A program made the position numbers and the translations under genes. A stretch of DNA of 64,000 bases, from NCBI RefSeq assembly GCF_039414295.1, contig NZ_JBCITM010000005.1, positions 173,202 through 237,201 of the forward strand, read 5' to 3'. The DNA comes from Anoxynatronum sibiricum (GTDB taxonomy: Bacteria; Bacillota; Clostridia; Peptostreptococcales; Tindalliaceae). The notes beneath the pieces were generated by a model. It saw nothing but the letters and a program-made list of their open reading frames with translations, ran no database searches and was not told the origin of the DNA. Positions 9,070 to 17,401 of this stretch are shown piece by piece. The first letter of the stretch is position 1. Each line of letters begins with the position of its first letter.

Positions 9070-10086
9070 ATGTATGGTGCTCAAGTAAGGAAACAAGTTG
9101 ATCAACTATCAGAAATGATAGGAAAAACGCCTCTTCTTAGAATAACCTACCGCCTTCGTGGCGAGGTGTATTCTCTATACGCCAAGGCAGAACACTATAA
9201 CTTAACAGGCAGCATCAAAGACCGAATGGCACTTCATATCATCAGGAAGGCTTATGAAGAAGGCGCCCTTAACCCCGAAGACATGATTATTGAAGCCACC
9301 AGTGGAAATACTGGTATTTCATTCTCTGCCATTGGAAGAGCGCTGGGCCACCCCGTTATGATCTTTATGCCAGACTGGATGAGCCATGAACGAAGGAACC
9401 TTATTCGAAGCTTTGGGGCCGACATCTCTCTGGTAAGCAGCGAAGAAGGTGGTTTTTTGGGCAGCATTCAAATGGCAGCAGATAAGGCTTTGGAGCTGCA
9501 GAGCGCTTTTTTGCCGAGACAGTTCTCCAACGAAAACAACAGCAATGCACACTTTTTGTCCACCGGCCCGGAGATTGTCGAACAGACTCAGCGGCTCAAT
9601 GACCGTCTCCAGGCTTTTGTAGCGGGAGTCGGAACCGGGGGCACTGTCATGGGGATAGGAAAATTCTTAAAAGGGTATGATCCCAAGGTGCAGGTGTATC
9701 CGCTGGAGCCCTTGAACTCACCCACCTTATCAACCGGGCACAAGATTGGCAAACACCGTATTCAGGGCATTTCCGATGAGTTCATTCCAGATATTGTCCG
9801 GCTGGATCAACTGGATGAAATCATAGGCGTTGACGATGGTGATGCCATTATCATGGCCCAGAAAATGGCAAAAGACCTGGGGTTGGGGGTTGGTATCTCT
9901 TCAGGTGCAAATGTGCTGGGCGCCATCAGCGTGCAGCAGCAATCTCAAAGCAATCAATGTGTGGTAACTGTTTTGCCTGATGATAATAAAAAATACCTCA
10001 GCACCGATTTAATGAAACCGGAGCCCGCTAAGGAAGGGTTTTTGGCACCGGAAGTTGAGCTGCTGGATTACCAAGTCTGTCGGTGA
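9070..10086 (+). CDS. Cysteine synthase family PLP enzyme
   Basis: A 338-residue fold-type II PLP enzyme related to O-acetylserine sulfhydrylase (CysK/CysM) and cystathionine beta-synthase. The PLP lysine lies in LTGSIKDRMA (about residue 48), the substrate loop is EATSGNTGI, and the phosphate loop is AGVGTGGTVMGIG. The start at 9070 follows GGGAGG by about ten bases; longer readings run into cyuA and are rejected. An extended C-terminus after SSGANVLGA replaces the usual short tail. It could make cysteine, cystathionine or a diaminopropionate-type product. Pairing with the desulfidase suggests sulfur amino acid interconversion, but the exact reaction is unknown. The two genes share one terminator. 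Confidence 0.8.
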   Translation: MYGAQVRKQVDQLSEMIGKTPLLRITYRLRGEVYSLYAKAEHYNLTGSIKDRMALHIIRKAYEEGALNPEDMIIEATSGNTGISFSAIGRALGHPVMIFMPDWMSHERRNLIRSFGADISLVSSEEGGFLGSIQMAADKALELQSAFLPRQFSNENNSNAHFLSTGPEIVEQTQRLNDRLQAFVAGVGTGGTVMGIGKFLKGYDPKVQVYPLEPLNSPTLSTGHKIGKHRIQGISDEFIPDIVRLDQLDEIIGVDDGDAIIMAQKMAKDLGLGVGISSGANVLGAISVQQQSQSNQCVVTVLPDDNKKYLSTDLMKPEPAKEGFLAPEVELLDYQVCR

Positions 10087-10100
10087 TCCTGAGTGATAAT

Positions 10101-10167
10101 AAGGACCTGCCTTCTGGCAGCTACCCAACTGCCAGGGCAGTATGGTTGCCAGAAGGCAGGTTCTTTT
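10101..10167 (+). terminator. Intrinsic terminator after the cysteine genes
   Basis: A long stem (AAGGACCTGCCTTCTGGCA at 10101-10119 pairing with 10145-10163) is followed by TTCTTTT. A second short palindrome lies in the loop. It closes the cysteine gene pair 14 bases after the stop codon and separates it from the cobalamin leader. Confidence 0.85.
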
Positions 10168-10263
10168 GATATACTGAAAAAAGCAATGAGAATCAGCAAC
10201 GAAATTCATCATTTTCATAAGAGGACCATCAATTGCCATCAGATGACAATTTCATGATTTTTT

Positions 10264-10460
10264 CAGGTGCTCCCTTTGGGAGCTAAACGGGAAAGGGGTG
10301 AAAGTCCCCTGCAGCCCCCGCTACTGTCAATGCAGATGAAAACGGCAACATACCCACTGAAACCTACGGGTGATCACTAAATGATCATATCCAATGTTTT
10401 GGGAAGGGGCCGTGAGTAAGAGGAAGCATAAGCCAGGAGACCGGCCTGAAAACACCTGCT
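10264..10460 (+). ncRNA. Cobalamin riboswitch
   Basis: The leader shows the conserved cobalamin aptamer in order: CAGGTGCTCC at its start, GGGAAAGGGGTGAAAGTCCC, the GCAGCCCCCGCTACTGTCAA segment, and the B12-box core AGCCAGGAGACCGGCC at 10431-10446. It lies upstream of cbiX and the whole corrin operon and is followed by an intrinsic terminator. Adenosylcobalamin (or a derivative) binding should therefore reduce transcription of the operon. Confidence 0.95.
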
Positions 10461-10539
10461 CACGCTTCGGAGGGAAGCACCTGAGGGATGGCGCGGCCAA
10501 CGAATCACTGGCCACCGGAGCCCATACACCGGCACACCG

Positions 10540-10570
10540 CACCGAGTCCTTGAGGACCCGGTGTTTTTTT
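10540..10570 (+). terminator. Riboswitch-controlled terminator (expression platform)
   Basis: A stem CACCGAGTCC / GGACCCGGTG with a TTGA loop and seven T residues lies about 80 bases after the B12 box and before cbiX. The position fits the OFF state of the cobalamin riboswitch. The segment 10461-10539 contains further GC-rich pairing sequence (GCGGCCAACG, CTGGCCACC) that could form the competing antiterminator; this was not folded. Confidence 0.85.
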
Positions 10571-10642
10571 GTGGCATGTGGCATAGGAAATAGCATACGC
10601 AAAAAACTGTGGACAACGTTTTTTTAAGGTTTTGCTATTCTA

Positions 10643-10670
10643 TACACTATTCCTTATCACCTATCCACTG
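10643..10670 (+). repeat. Dispersed heptad repeat element, copy 1
   Basis: Four contiguous 7-bp units: TACACTA, TTCCTTA, TCACCTA, TCCACTG. It lies between the riboswitch terminator and cbiX and is one of nine related 28-bp elements in the window, all intergenic and all ending in CTG. Confidence 0.7.
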
Positions 10671-10714
10671 AAAAACTGCTGTAGGCAGTTTTATTCTGAA
10701 AGGAGCATGAATCT

Positions 10715-11122
10715 ATGAAGGAACAAGTCAACGCTGTCACCAAAGAAAAAAAAGGCCTGCTGATTCTGGCCCATGGCAGCAAAGTGAAAGAAACAGACGA
10801 AACCGTGAAGCGGCTGGCAGAAGCAGTGAAAATTCAAACCGCCGACACCTTTGATGCCGTGGGGTATGGGTTTCTTCAAATGGCCAACCCCACCATGGCA
10901 GAAGCCGCCCGGAAGCTGGCGGAAGCCGGCGTCACCCGCGTTCACATCGCCCCCTTCTTTCTGTTTCGGGGCAATCACCTGCGGGAAGATATTCCCGAAG
11001 AACTGGAAAACCTTAAAAAAGAGTACCCTCACCTGAATTTCACCATGGGAGGCTCCATCGGCGACCATCCTGCCATGACCCGGGTACTGCTGGATCAAAT
11101 CGAAAAAGATCTCAGTGCCTAA
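10715..11122 (+). CDS. cbiX: Sirohydrochlorin cobaltochelatase, short CbiX type
   Basis: A 135-residue single-domain chelatase that inserts cobalt into sirohydrochlorin, the first committed step of the anaerobic corrin pathway. Family marks are LILAHGSKV near residue 16 (metal-binding histidine) and APFFLFRGNHLREDIP near residue 80 (second histidine). The length matches the short, homodimeric CbiX form instead of the two-domain form. The start follows GAAAGGAG at good spacing. It is the first gene after the cobalamin riboswitch. A nickel or iron chelatase of the same fold is possible but unlikely in this context. Confidence 0.9.
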   Translation: MKEQVNAVTKEKKGLLILAHGSKVKETDETVKRLAEAVKIQTADTFDAVGYGFLQMANPTMAEAARKLAEAGVTRVHIAPFFLFRGNHLREDIPEELENLKKEYPHLNFTMGGSIGDHPAMTRVLLDQIEKDLSA

Positions 11123-11241
11123 AGGCTTGCTTTCTTAAAAAGCACATGTGACAATAATCTTTATAGGCGTTGCAGATGATTGGATCAGCGGGGCCTATCA
11201 TTTCAGAGATGTGATGCGTCACATCATCAGGAGGCGATTTC

Positions 11242-12759
11242 ATGGCAAGCACCCCCGGATTTGTTCTCGCCGGCACCCACAGCGGTGTGGGCAAAACCAC
11301 CCTCACCCTGGCCCTGCTCCAGGCCCTGAAAAACCTCAACCTGCCCATTCAGTCATGCAAAGTGGGGCCAGATTTCATTGACCCCCGGTTTCACGAAGCG
11401 GTCACCGGCACCCCCGCCTACAACCTGGATGCCTGCCTGCTGGGGGATGACACCATGGTGAACCTTTACGGTGAAACCCGCCTGCCTGGCCACCTGACTT
11501 TGGTGGAAGGCGTCATGGGCCTTTTCGATGGCCGGGGTAGCCGCCACGAAGGCAGCAGCACCGCCTGGGTGGCCCGGTGCCTGGAGCTGCCCGTGGTGCT
11601 GGTCATCGACGGCGGCGGTCTTTCCACCAGCGCCGCTGCCCTGGTGAAAGGTTATCGGGACTACGACCCCGCCGTGAAGCTGGCCGGGGTGATTGTGAAC
11701 CGCATCAGCGGCGAAAAACATTACCGGTTAATCAAGGAAGCCATTGAAAGAGACACGGGAATTCCCTGCCTGGGGTGGATGCCCCGGGAAGCTTCGTTCC
11801 ATTTGGAAAGCCGTCATCTGGGCCTGGTTCCCGCCATTGAGGTGGAATCCCTGCGCCAGCAGATTCAGGCCATGGCCCAGGCAGCAGCGGCACACATTGA
11901 ACTGCACCGCCTCCCTGGTGTGGCCCAGTGTATGGACGCCTGCGTTTCCGGCTCGCCACATGAGCCGGTACCCCAACATTCACCCATCAACCGCTTCAGC
12001 CACGCATATCAGCATTTCCCCACCCCCCGTCATACCGTGGGAGTGGCCTACGATGCCGCCTTCCACTTTTATTACCAGAGCAACCTGGACTGGCTGCGCC
12101 ACCAGGGATGCCGCCTGATCCCCGTCAGCCCCCTACAGGACCCGACCCTCCCCGCGGATCTGGACGCCCTTTATCTGGGCGGTGGCTTTCCCGAGATGTT
12201 TGGAGAAGCTCTGGAAGCCAATGCATCTTTTCGGGAATCCCTGCGCCGGCGAGTGGCCGAAGGACTCCCCGTATACGCCGAATGCGGCGGCTTTCAATAC
12301 CTGTGCCGCCACCTCACCGATCTGGAAGGCCGCACTTGGGAAATGACAGGGGTGTTTCCCGCCGCCAGCCGCATGACCAGTCGGTTACAGCATTTTGGTT
12401 ATTGCCGGGTCACCACCCTGTCAGACCAGCCCTATTTTCCGCCGGGCATCACCACCTGGGGCCATGAATTTCACCGTGGTGTGGTGGAATCGTTGCCGGC
12501 AGCGCATCAGCCAGGTGAGGAGACACGCATCAATGGCAGCGGCACCGGAAGCATTTCTGGTGAGATTACCACCCCAGTACTCACCATGGAAAAACCCACC
12601 GATACCGGAAGCACTGACACCGGAAGTAATGCCACTGAAAGCACAGCCGCCCCAGGTTGGACCTGTGGCATGACCGTGAAGAACACCTTTGGAGGCTTTC
12701 CCCACGTGTTTTTCCACACCAACCCCGCCTTTGGCATGGCCTGGATAAAGAAGATGTAA
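11242..12759 (+). CDS. cbiA: Cobyrinate a,c-diamide synthase CbiA
   Basis: A 505-residue enzyme that amidates the a and c side chains of cobyrinic acid using ATP and glutamine. The N-terminal domain has the P-loop-like THSGVGKTTLTLALL and VEGVMGLFDG. The C-terminal class I-type glutamine amidotransferase domain has the nucleophile in YAECGGFQYL (about residue 345) and HEFHRG near residue 410. An unusual Gly/Thr/Ser-rich insert (about residues 425-472) separates HEFHRG from the final conserved part. The start follows CAGGAGG. A 119-base gap after cbiX holds no recognisable gene. Confidence 0.93.
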   Translation: MASTPGFVLAGTHSGVGKTTLTLALLQALKNLNLPIQSCKVGPDFIDPRFHEAVTGTPAYNLDACLLGDDTMVNLYGETRLPGHLTLVEGVMGLFDGRGSRHEGSSTAWVARCLELPVVLVIDGGGLSTSAAALVKGYRDYDPAVKLAGVIVNRISGEKHYRLIKEAIERDTGIPCLGWMPREASFHLESRHLGLVPAIEVESLRQQIQAMAQAAAAHIELHRLPGVAQCMDACVSGSPHEPVPQHSPINRFSHAYQHFPTPRHTVGVAYDAAFHFYYQSNLDWLRHQGCRLIPVSPLQDPTLPADLDALYLGGGFPEMFGEALEANASFRESLRRRVAEGLPVYAECGGFQYLCRHLTDLEGRTWEMTGVFPAASRMTSRLQHFGYCRVTTLSDQPYFPPGITTWGHEFHRGVVESLPAAHQPGEETRINGSGTGSISGEITTPVLTMEKPTDTGSTDTGSNATESTAAPGWTCGMTVKNTFGGFPHVFFHTNPAFGMAWIKKM

Positions 12760-12831
12760 ACAAAGAAAACAAAGACCTGATGATTCCGGGAAAGAGAAAT
12801 GATTTCAGGAAAGAGAAAGGAAGAAACCGCC

Positions 12832-13635
12832 ATGACTACGAAAGCTGCCACTGCCAATGAAGGCAACGACTCCCTGGCCCATACAGCCCCCCGCCCATCC
12901 ACCCCCCGGCGGGACTTTACCCTGCTCCCCGTATCTCCGGAAAACACCCTGGTCATTGCCTGCGATTCCTGCGGCGGGGTGGGCGACAAGCCGGAAGATC
13001 TGGTACCTGTTTCCCCAGAAATTACGGGGAAATTCACCTGTCGGGTGGCTGCTATGGAAGTGATGTCCACCGGGGCGATTCCCTGCCTGGTGATCGACAC
13101 CCTGGCAGTGGAATGGGAACCCACCGGCCGTCGGATCATGGCAGGCATTGAAGCCTTTCTGGAAGAAGCCGGCATTCCCCTCGTCCCCCTCAACGGCAGC
13201 ACCGAAGAAAACTTTCCCATGAAGCAAACAGGCATGGGCATCACCGTCATCGGCCAAGTGCCTCCCCAGGAGCTTCGCAGCGGCATCGCCGCTCCGGGAC
13301 AGCTGCTGGTGGCCGCCGGTATCCCCAAGGTGGGAAAGGAAATCCAGCACCCCGTTGATCCGGAAATCCTATCCATTCAGGATTTTATCACCATTCGCCG
13401 CCACCCCGGCGTGGCAGATCTCATCCCCGTCGGCTCCAAAGGCATTCAGGCAGAAGCCCGGCTGTTGGCCGCCCTGAACGGGCTGAGCCTTGAATGGCAA
13501 GCCGATTGCCCCCTGCCCCTGGCAAAAACCGCCGGTCCTGCCACCTGCGCCGTGGCCGCCATGACCCCCGAAGCACTGGCGGCCCTCCGGGAGACCATCA
13601 CCACCCCCCTCACTGTCATCGCTGCCCTGACGTAA
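12832..13635 (+). CDS. AIR synthase-related protein, possible alpha-ribazole kinase (CblS-like)
   Basis: A 267-residue protein of the PurM/SelD/ThiL-like (AIR synthase) superfamily, recognised by LVIACDSCGGVGDKPEDLV near the N-terminus followed by an acidic MEVMSTGAIPCLVIDTLAVE stretch typical of the ATP/Mg-binding half. It lies in the corrin operon between cbiA and pduX. Alpha-ribazole kinase CblS of Listeria and Geobacillus is an AIR-synthase homologue acting in nucleotide-loop assembly, so this gene may have that role. The assignment rests on family plus position and is not secure. The ATG at 12832 follows AAAGGAAG; the ATG at 12799 has no such site. Confidence 0.5.
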   Translation: MTTKAATANEGNDSLAHTAPRPSTPRRDFTLLPVSPENTLVIACDSCGGVGDKPEDLVPVSPEITGKFTCRVAAMEVMSTGAIPCLVIDTLAVEWEPTGRRIMAGIEAFLEEAGIPLVPLNGSTEENFPMKQTGMGITVIGQVPPQELRSGIAAPGQLLVAAGIPKVGKEIQHPVDPEILSIQDFITIRRHPGVADLIPVGSKGIQAEARLLAALNGLSLEWQADCPLPLAKTAGPATCAVAAMTPEALAALRETITTPLTVIAALT

Positions 13636-13762
13636 GGCTGGCATAAGGCGGGCATAAGGTTCTCCTACTTCTTTTATCCAGATGGCTTTTGCGATCATTG
13701 CTCTTGATATTGCTACAGTAATGTTGACGGTTTTATCCTGCAGATCAGAAAGGAAAACGCCC

Positions 13763-14698
13763 ATGAAGCCCTTTCCGCCCATCGTCCATCATCCCATCAT
13801 CGCCCGGTGCCCCGGGTCCTGCGGCGAATTTTTGCAGGGATGGCTGGACGGCAGCGAAAAACTCATTTCCTATGCCATCGACTGCTACAGCCAGGTCACT
13901 CTGGCACCGGCCCCCGCCCCCGATGGGCATGCCGCCTTCCGCCGGGACCATCCCCGGGCCTGGGAGCTGGCCGTGGCCATTGTGAAAAATCACTTGGGAG
14001 AAGACGCCGCCCGGTCCCTTCCCTTCACCCTTGTGCTGGAATCCCAGCTGCCCCGGGCCAAGGGAATGGCCAGCTCAACCGCCGACCTGGCAGCCACAGC
14101 GGCAGCGCTGCTCACCTGGCTCAACCAGCCCTTCGACGGCGAAATCCTCACCCGCCTCTGCACCCAGTTGGAGCCCACCGACAGCATCATCCATTCCCAG
14201 CTGGCCCTCATGGACCCCCTCACCGGGGAAGTCACCCGTCGCTATCAGGAACTGCCGCCTCTGCAGGTACTGGTGCTGGAAGGCATGGACGCCGTGGAAA
14301 CCGCCGGCTTCCGCCGAGAAAATCACGCCCTGCGCCGGGAAGCCCAACAAACAGAACTGGCAGAAGCCCTGGGCCTCTTTGAGGAAGGCCTGGCCCGGGG
14401 AGCAATGGAAACCCTGGCCGCCGCCTGTTGGATCAGCGCCCGGGCCAACCAGCTTTTTCACCCCTTGCCAGGGTTGGAAACCCTCCATCATTTGGCCCTG
14501 CGCCATGGTGCCTGGGGGCTGAACATCGCCCACAGCGGCAGCACCGTGGCCTTGCTCCACGACCCCCATCGGTTCCAGCTGCAAGCCTTTTTGGACAACT
14601 GGCATCGGGAACCTGCCGCTACCCGCTATTTTCCTCCCCGCCGCCACCGGCTCATCCCGGGAGGCGTCACGGTGACTGAAAGGAAGGAATGCCCATGA
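13763..14698 (+). CDS. pduX: L-threonine kinase, GHMP family (PduX-like)
   Basis: A 311-residue GHMP-family kinase. The early RCPGSCGEFLQGWLDG and the ATP loop PRAKGMASSTADLAA (about residue 100) match PduX, which phosphorylates L-threonine to provide the aminopropanol phosphate arm of cobalamin. A late GLNIAHSGSTVALL motif completes the family set. The start at 13763 has AGAAAGGAAAA upstream; earlier in-frame ATGs lie in the intergenic stretch. Its stop overlaps the cbiC start as ATGA. A 127-base gap precedes it. Confidence 0.85.
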   Translation: MKPFPPIVHHPIIARCPGSCGEFLQGWLDGSEKLISYAIDCYSQVTLAPAPAPDGHAAFRRDHPRAWELAVAIVKNHLGEDAARSLPFTLVLESQLPRAKGMASSTADLAATAAALLTWLNQPFDGEILTRLCTQLEPTDSIIHSQLALMDPLTGEVTRRYQELPPLQVLVLEGMDAVETAGFRRENHALRREAQQTELAEALGLFEEGLARGAMETLAAACWISARANQLFHPLPGLETLHHLALRHGAWGLNIAHSGSTVALLHDPHRFQLQAFLDNWHREPAATRYFPPRRHRLIPGGVTVTERKECP

Positions 14699-15366
14699 CC
14701 CCCCAAAAACCCACCCTTGACCATGCCATTGAGTGGCGGCCCGCCGCCATCGAATCCGACAGCTTCACCATCATCCGAAAAGAGCTGGAAGCCCTCACCG
14801 GTCAGCCCCCCGCCCCGGAAACAGAAGACTTGCTCTTGCGGGTGATTCATACCACCGCCGATTTTGAACTGCGGGACCAGCTGAAGGTGGACCCCCGCAT
14901 TCATGAAGCCCTGCCCCGCCTCCTGGCCCCCGGCACGGTGATCTACACCGATACCCGCATGGTCCAGTCCGGCATCAATCGAAAAGCCCTGGAAACCCTG
15001 AATCTCTCCACCCGATGCCTGGTGGATGATCCCCAGGTGGCCGCCGACGCTGCCGCCCAGGGCCGCACCCGCTCTGCCCTGGGGGTGGAAACAGCGGTGA
15101 AAGACCCCCAGATAAAAGTCTTCGTTTTCGGAAATGCCCCCACCGCCCTGTTTCGCCTTTGCCAGCTGATGGATGAGGGCCTGGCTGCCCCCGCCCTGGT
15201 GATTGGCGTGCCGGTGGGCTTTGTGGGAGCAGCAGAATCTAAGGCCCACCTCCTCCAGTACGATGTGCCCCAGATCACCCTCCAGGGGCGCAAGGGAGGC
15301 AGCAACGTGGCCGCCGCCATCGTCAACGCCCTGTTGTACCGGCTGACGGGGCGCACCCACCCATGA
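14695..15366 (+). CDS. cbiC: Precorrin-8X / cobalt-precorrin-8 methylmutase CbiC
   Basis: A 223-residue enzyme that moves a methyl group from C-11 to C-12 to form cobyrinic acid. Family marks are VIHTTADFE near residue 45 (active-site histidine), TVIYTDTRMVQSGI, and the late ALVIGVPVGFVGAAESK. The ATG at 14695 overlaps the pduX stop codon (ATGA) and has GAAAGGAAGGA upstream, so it was preferred to the ATG at 14689. The stop overlaps the cbiD start in the same way. Confidence 0.93.
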   Translation: MTPQKPTLDHAIEWRPAAIESDSFTIIRKELEALTGQPPAPETEDLLLRVIHTTADFELRDQLKVDPRIHEALPRLLAPGTVIYTDTRMVQSGINRKALETLNLSTRCLVDDPQVAADAAAQGRTRSALGVETAVKDPQIKVFVFGNAPTALFRLCQLMDEGLAAPALVIGVPVGFVGAAESKAHLLQYDVPQITLQGRKGGSNVAAAIVNALLYRLTGRTHP

Positions 15367-16598
15367 GCCGACAGAAAAACCCCGCCCACCTGCGAAAGGG
15401 CTACACCACCGGGGCCTGTGCCGCTGCCGCCGCCGCAGGTGCCGCCGCCATGCTCCGGGATCAGCAGTGCTATCATTCATGGACCCTGGAGCTTCAGGGA
15501 AAGCCCCATGAATTTCGGCTGGAAGACCCCCAGGTGCATCCCCAATGGGCCGCCTGCCGGGTGGTGAAGGATGCCGGCGATGATCCGGATATCACCAACG
15601 GTGTCAGCGTCCATGCCCGGGTGGCTCTGGAAGCTTTGGATGTGCCGGAAGTCGGGGGAGCCGAGGGAGTCGGGGGAACCAAAGAAACACCGGACATCAC
15701 CCTGGTGGCGGGAGAAGGGGTGGGCACTGTCACCCGCCCCGGCCTTCCCGTGGCGGTGGGGCAGCCGGCCATCAACGACGCCCCCCGGCAGATGATTCTC
15801 ACCAATGTGAAGCATGTGCTGGAAGACCACTCCTGGGAAAAACCCACCGTCTTCCAGGGCTCCTTGAGTTTAGACACCTCCCGCCGGTATACGGTCACCA
15901 TCAGCATTCCCGGCGGAGAGGCACTGGCAAAGCGCACCTACAACCCCAAACTGGGTGTGGTGGGAGGTCTTTCCATTCTGGGCACCACCGGCATTGTGGA
16001 GCCCATGTCACAGGAAGCCTGGGTACGCACCTTGGAGCTGGAATGCCGCATGCTGGCAGCAGCCGGCCATCACCGCTGGCTGGTGGTGCCCGGCAGTCAT
16101 GGCCAGGCCTTTTTAAGGGACCAACTGAAAATTCACCCCGCCACCGACCCTTCGCCGGTGATCCGCATGGGCAATTTTCCAGGCACCCTCTTTGACGAAG
16201 CCGCCACCCTTGGGGTGAAAGAAGTGCTGCTGGTGGGCCACGTGGCCAAACTGGTGAAAATCGCCGGCGGCATTTTCCACCTCCACAGCCGGGTGGCCGA
16301 TGCCCGGCGGGAAATCCTGGCCGCCAACCTCCTCCTCTATGGAGCCGATATAAGCCTGATGACAAAAGTGATGCACAGCAACACCGCCGAAGAAGCCGCT
16401 GGCATCATCCAGGCAGCGGGAGAAAAGGCTTTTTTTGATTTTCTGGCTCACCGCATTTCCCGGGCAGCGGCAGAGCGCACCGACCATCAGGTACAAGTGG
16501 GCACCATCCTTTTTTCCTATGAAGGCGGGCTGCTGGGCATGTGCCCCCAGGGCCGCCGGCAACAGGAAAAATGGAAAGAACAGGAGGACACCCCATGA
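15363..16598 (+). CDS. cbiD: Cobalt-precorrin-5B C1-methyltransferase CbiD
   Basis: A 411-residue CbiD protein, which methylates C-1 using S-adenosylmethionine in the anaerobic pathway. It starts with the typical LRKGYTTGACAAAAAAGAA and carries VKDAGDDPDITNG, GEGVGTVTRPGL and the later LVGHVAKLVKIAGGIFHLHS motifs. A short insert with repeated GGAEGVGGTKE lies after residue 95. It overlaps cbiC and cbiE by ATGA junctions. CbiD marks the oxygen-independent route. Confidence 0.95.
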   Translation: MSRQKNPAHLRKGYTTGACAAAAAAGAAAMLRDQQCYHSWTLELQGKPHEFRLEDPQVHPQWAACRVVKDAGDDPDITNGVSVHARVALEALDVPEVGGAEGVGGTKETPDITLVAGEGVGTVTRPGLPVAVGQPAINDAPRQMILTNVKHVLEDHSWEKPTVFQGSLSLDTSRRYTVTISIPGGEALAKRTYNPKLGVVGGLSILGTTGIVEPMSQEAWVRTLELECRMLAAAGHHRWLVVPGSHGQAFLRDQLKIHPATDPSPVIRMGNFPGTLFDEAATLGVKEVLLVGHVAKLVKIAGGIFHLHSRVADARREILAANLLLYGADISLMTKVMHSNTAEEAAGIIQAAGEKAFFDFLAHRISRAAAERTDHQVQVGTILFSYEGGLLGMCPQGRRQQEKWKEQEDTP

Positions 16599-17401
16599 CA
16601 AACCACAACAGACAACATTCCCCCCTCCAAGTGGTGGGTATGGGCCCCGGGCATCCCCGGTATTTACTCCCCGAAGCCCGAGAGACCATCGAAAACTGCC
16701 AGGTGCTGGCAGGGGCTCCCCGGCTGGTGGCTCCTTACGAAAAAGGCCCCTGGGAACTGATTCCCCTGAAAGGCCCAGTGACTGACTTTCTCAAGCAGGT
16801 GGCAGACCGCCGTCAGGCATCCGATACCCCCGCCGTGGCAGTGCTGGTTTCCGGCGATCCCGGATTCCACAGCCTCCTGCCCCGCCTCACCAGCCACTTT
16901 GGGCCGGAAAAGCTGCGGGTGGTTCCCGGCATCAGCTCCCTGCAGCTCTTTTGCAGCCGCCTGGGCCTTTCCTGGAGTGAGGGCCGCTGCCTCAGCCTCC
17001 ATGGGCGCCAGACGGACTGGCAGACAGCCCTTCGCCAGCACTCTTTCATCTGCCTCCTCACCGACCCCCAACAGGGACCGGAACAACTGGCGGCGGCCCT
17101 CCAAGAAATGACATCTTTGGCATCCTCATCCGATTTACCGGAGGCAGAAGTGCTGAAGACATCTGCTGACCTGCACCATCCAGCAGTTTCTTCCGATTCA
17201 CCGGCACCGCAGAAGGCTGATTATCAAGTGATGATGGCCGTGGGCCAGCGCCTTTCCTATGACGATGAACGTATTTTTCTGGGTTCCCCCGCGGCCATTG
17301 CCGCCGGAGGCCCTTACTCTCTCAATGTGGTGGTGATTTCCTGTGACCAAGCCATTATCCGACATCTGCAACACCTGCCCTGGTACCCAAGCAACGCCTG
17401 A
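16595..17401 (+). CDS. cbiE: Cobalt-precorrin-7 C5-methyltransferase CbiE
   Basis: A 268-residue SAM-dependent tetrapyrrole methylase. It begins QVVGMGPGHPRYLLPEA, has VSGDPGFHSL for the SAM-binding loop and VVPGISSLQLF after it, and the late GGPYSLNVVVIS. It methylates C-5 and works with CbiT. A Ser/Asp/Pro-rich insert (about residues 170-208) is not usual for the family. It starts within the cbiD stop (ATGA), and its last 59 bases overlap the proposed cbiTL start. Confidence 0.92.
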   Translation: MTNHNRQHSPLQVVGMGPGHPRYLLPEARETIENCQVLAGAPRLVAPYEKGPWELIPLKGPVTDFLKQVADRRQASDTPAVAVLVSGDPGFHSLLPRLTSHFGPEKLRVVPGISSLQLFCSRLGLSWSEGRCLSLHGRQTDWQTALRQHSFICLLTDPQQGPEQLAAALQEMTSLASSSDLPEAEVLKTSADLHHPAVSSDSPAPQKADYQVMMAVGQRLSYDDERIFLGSPAAIAAGGPYSLNVVVISCDQAIIRHLQHLPWYPSNA

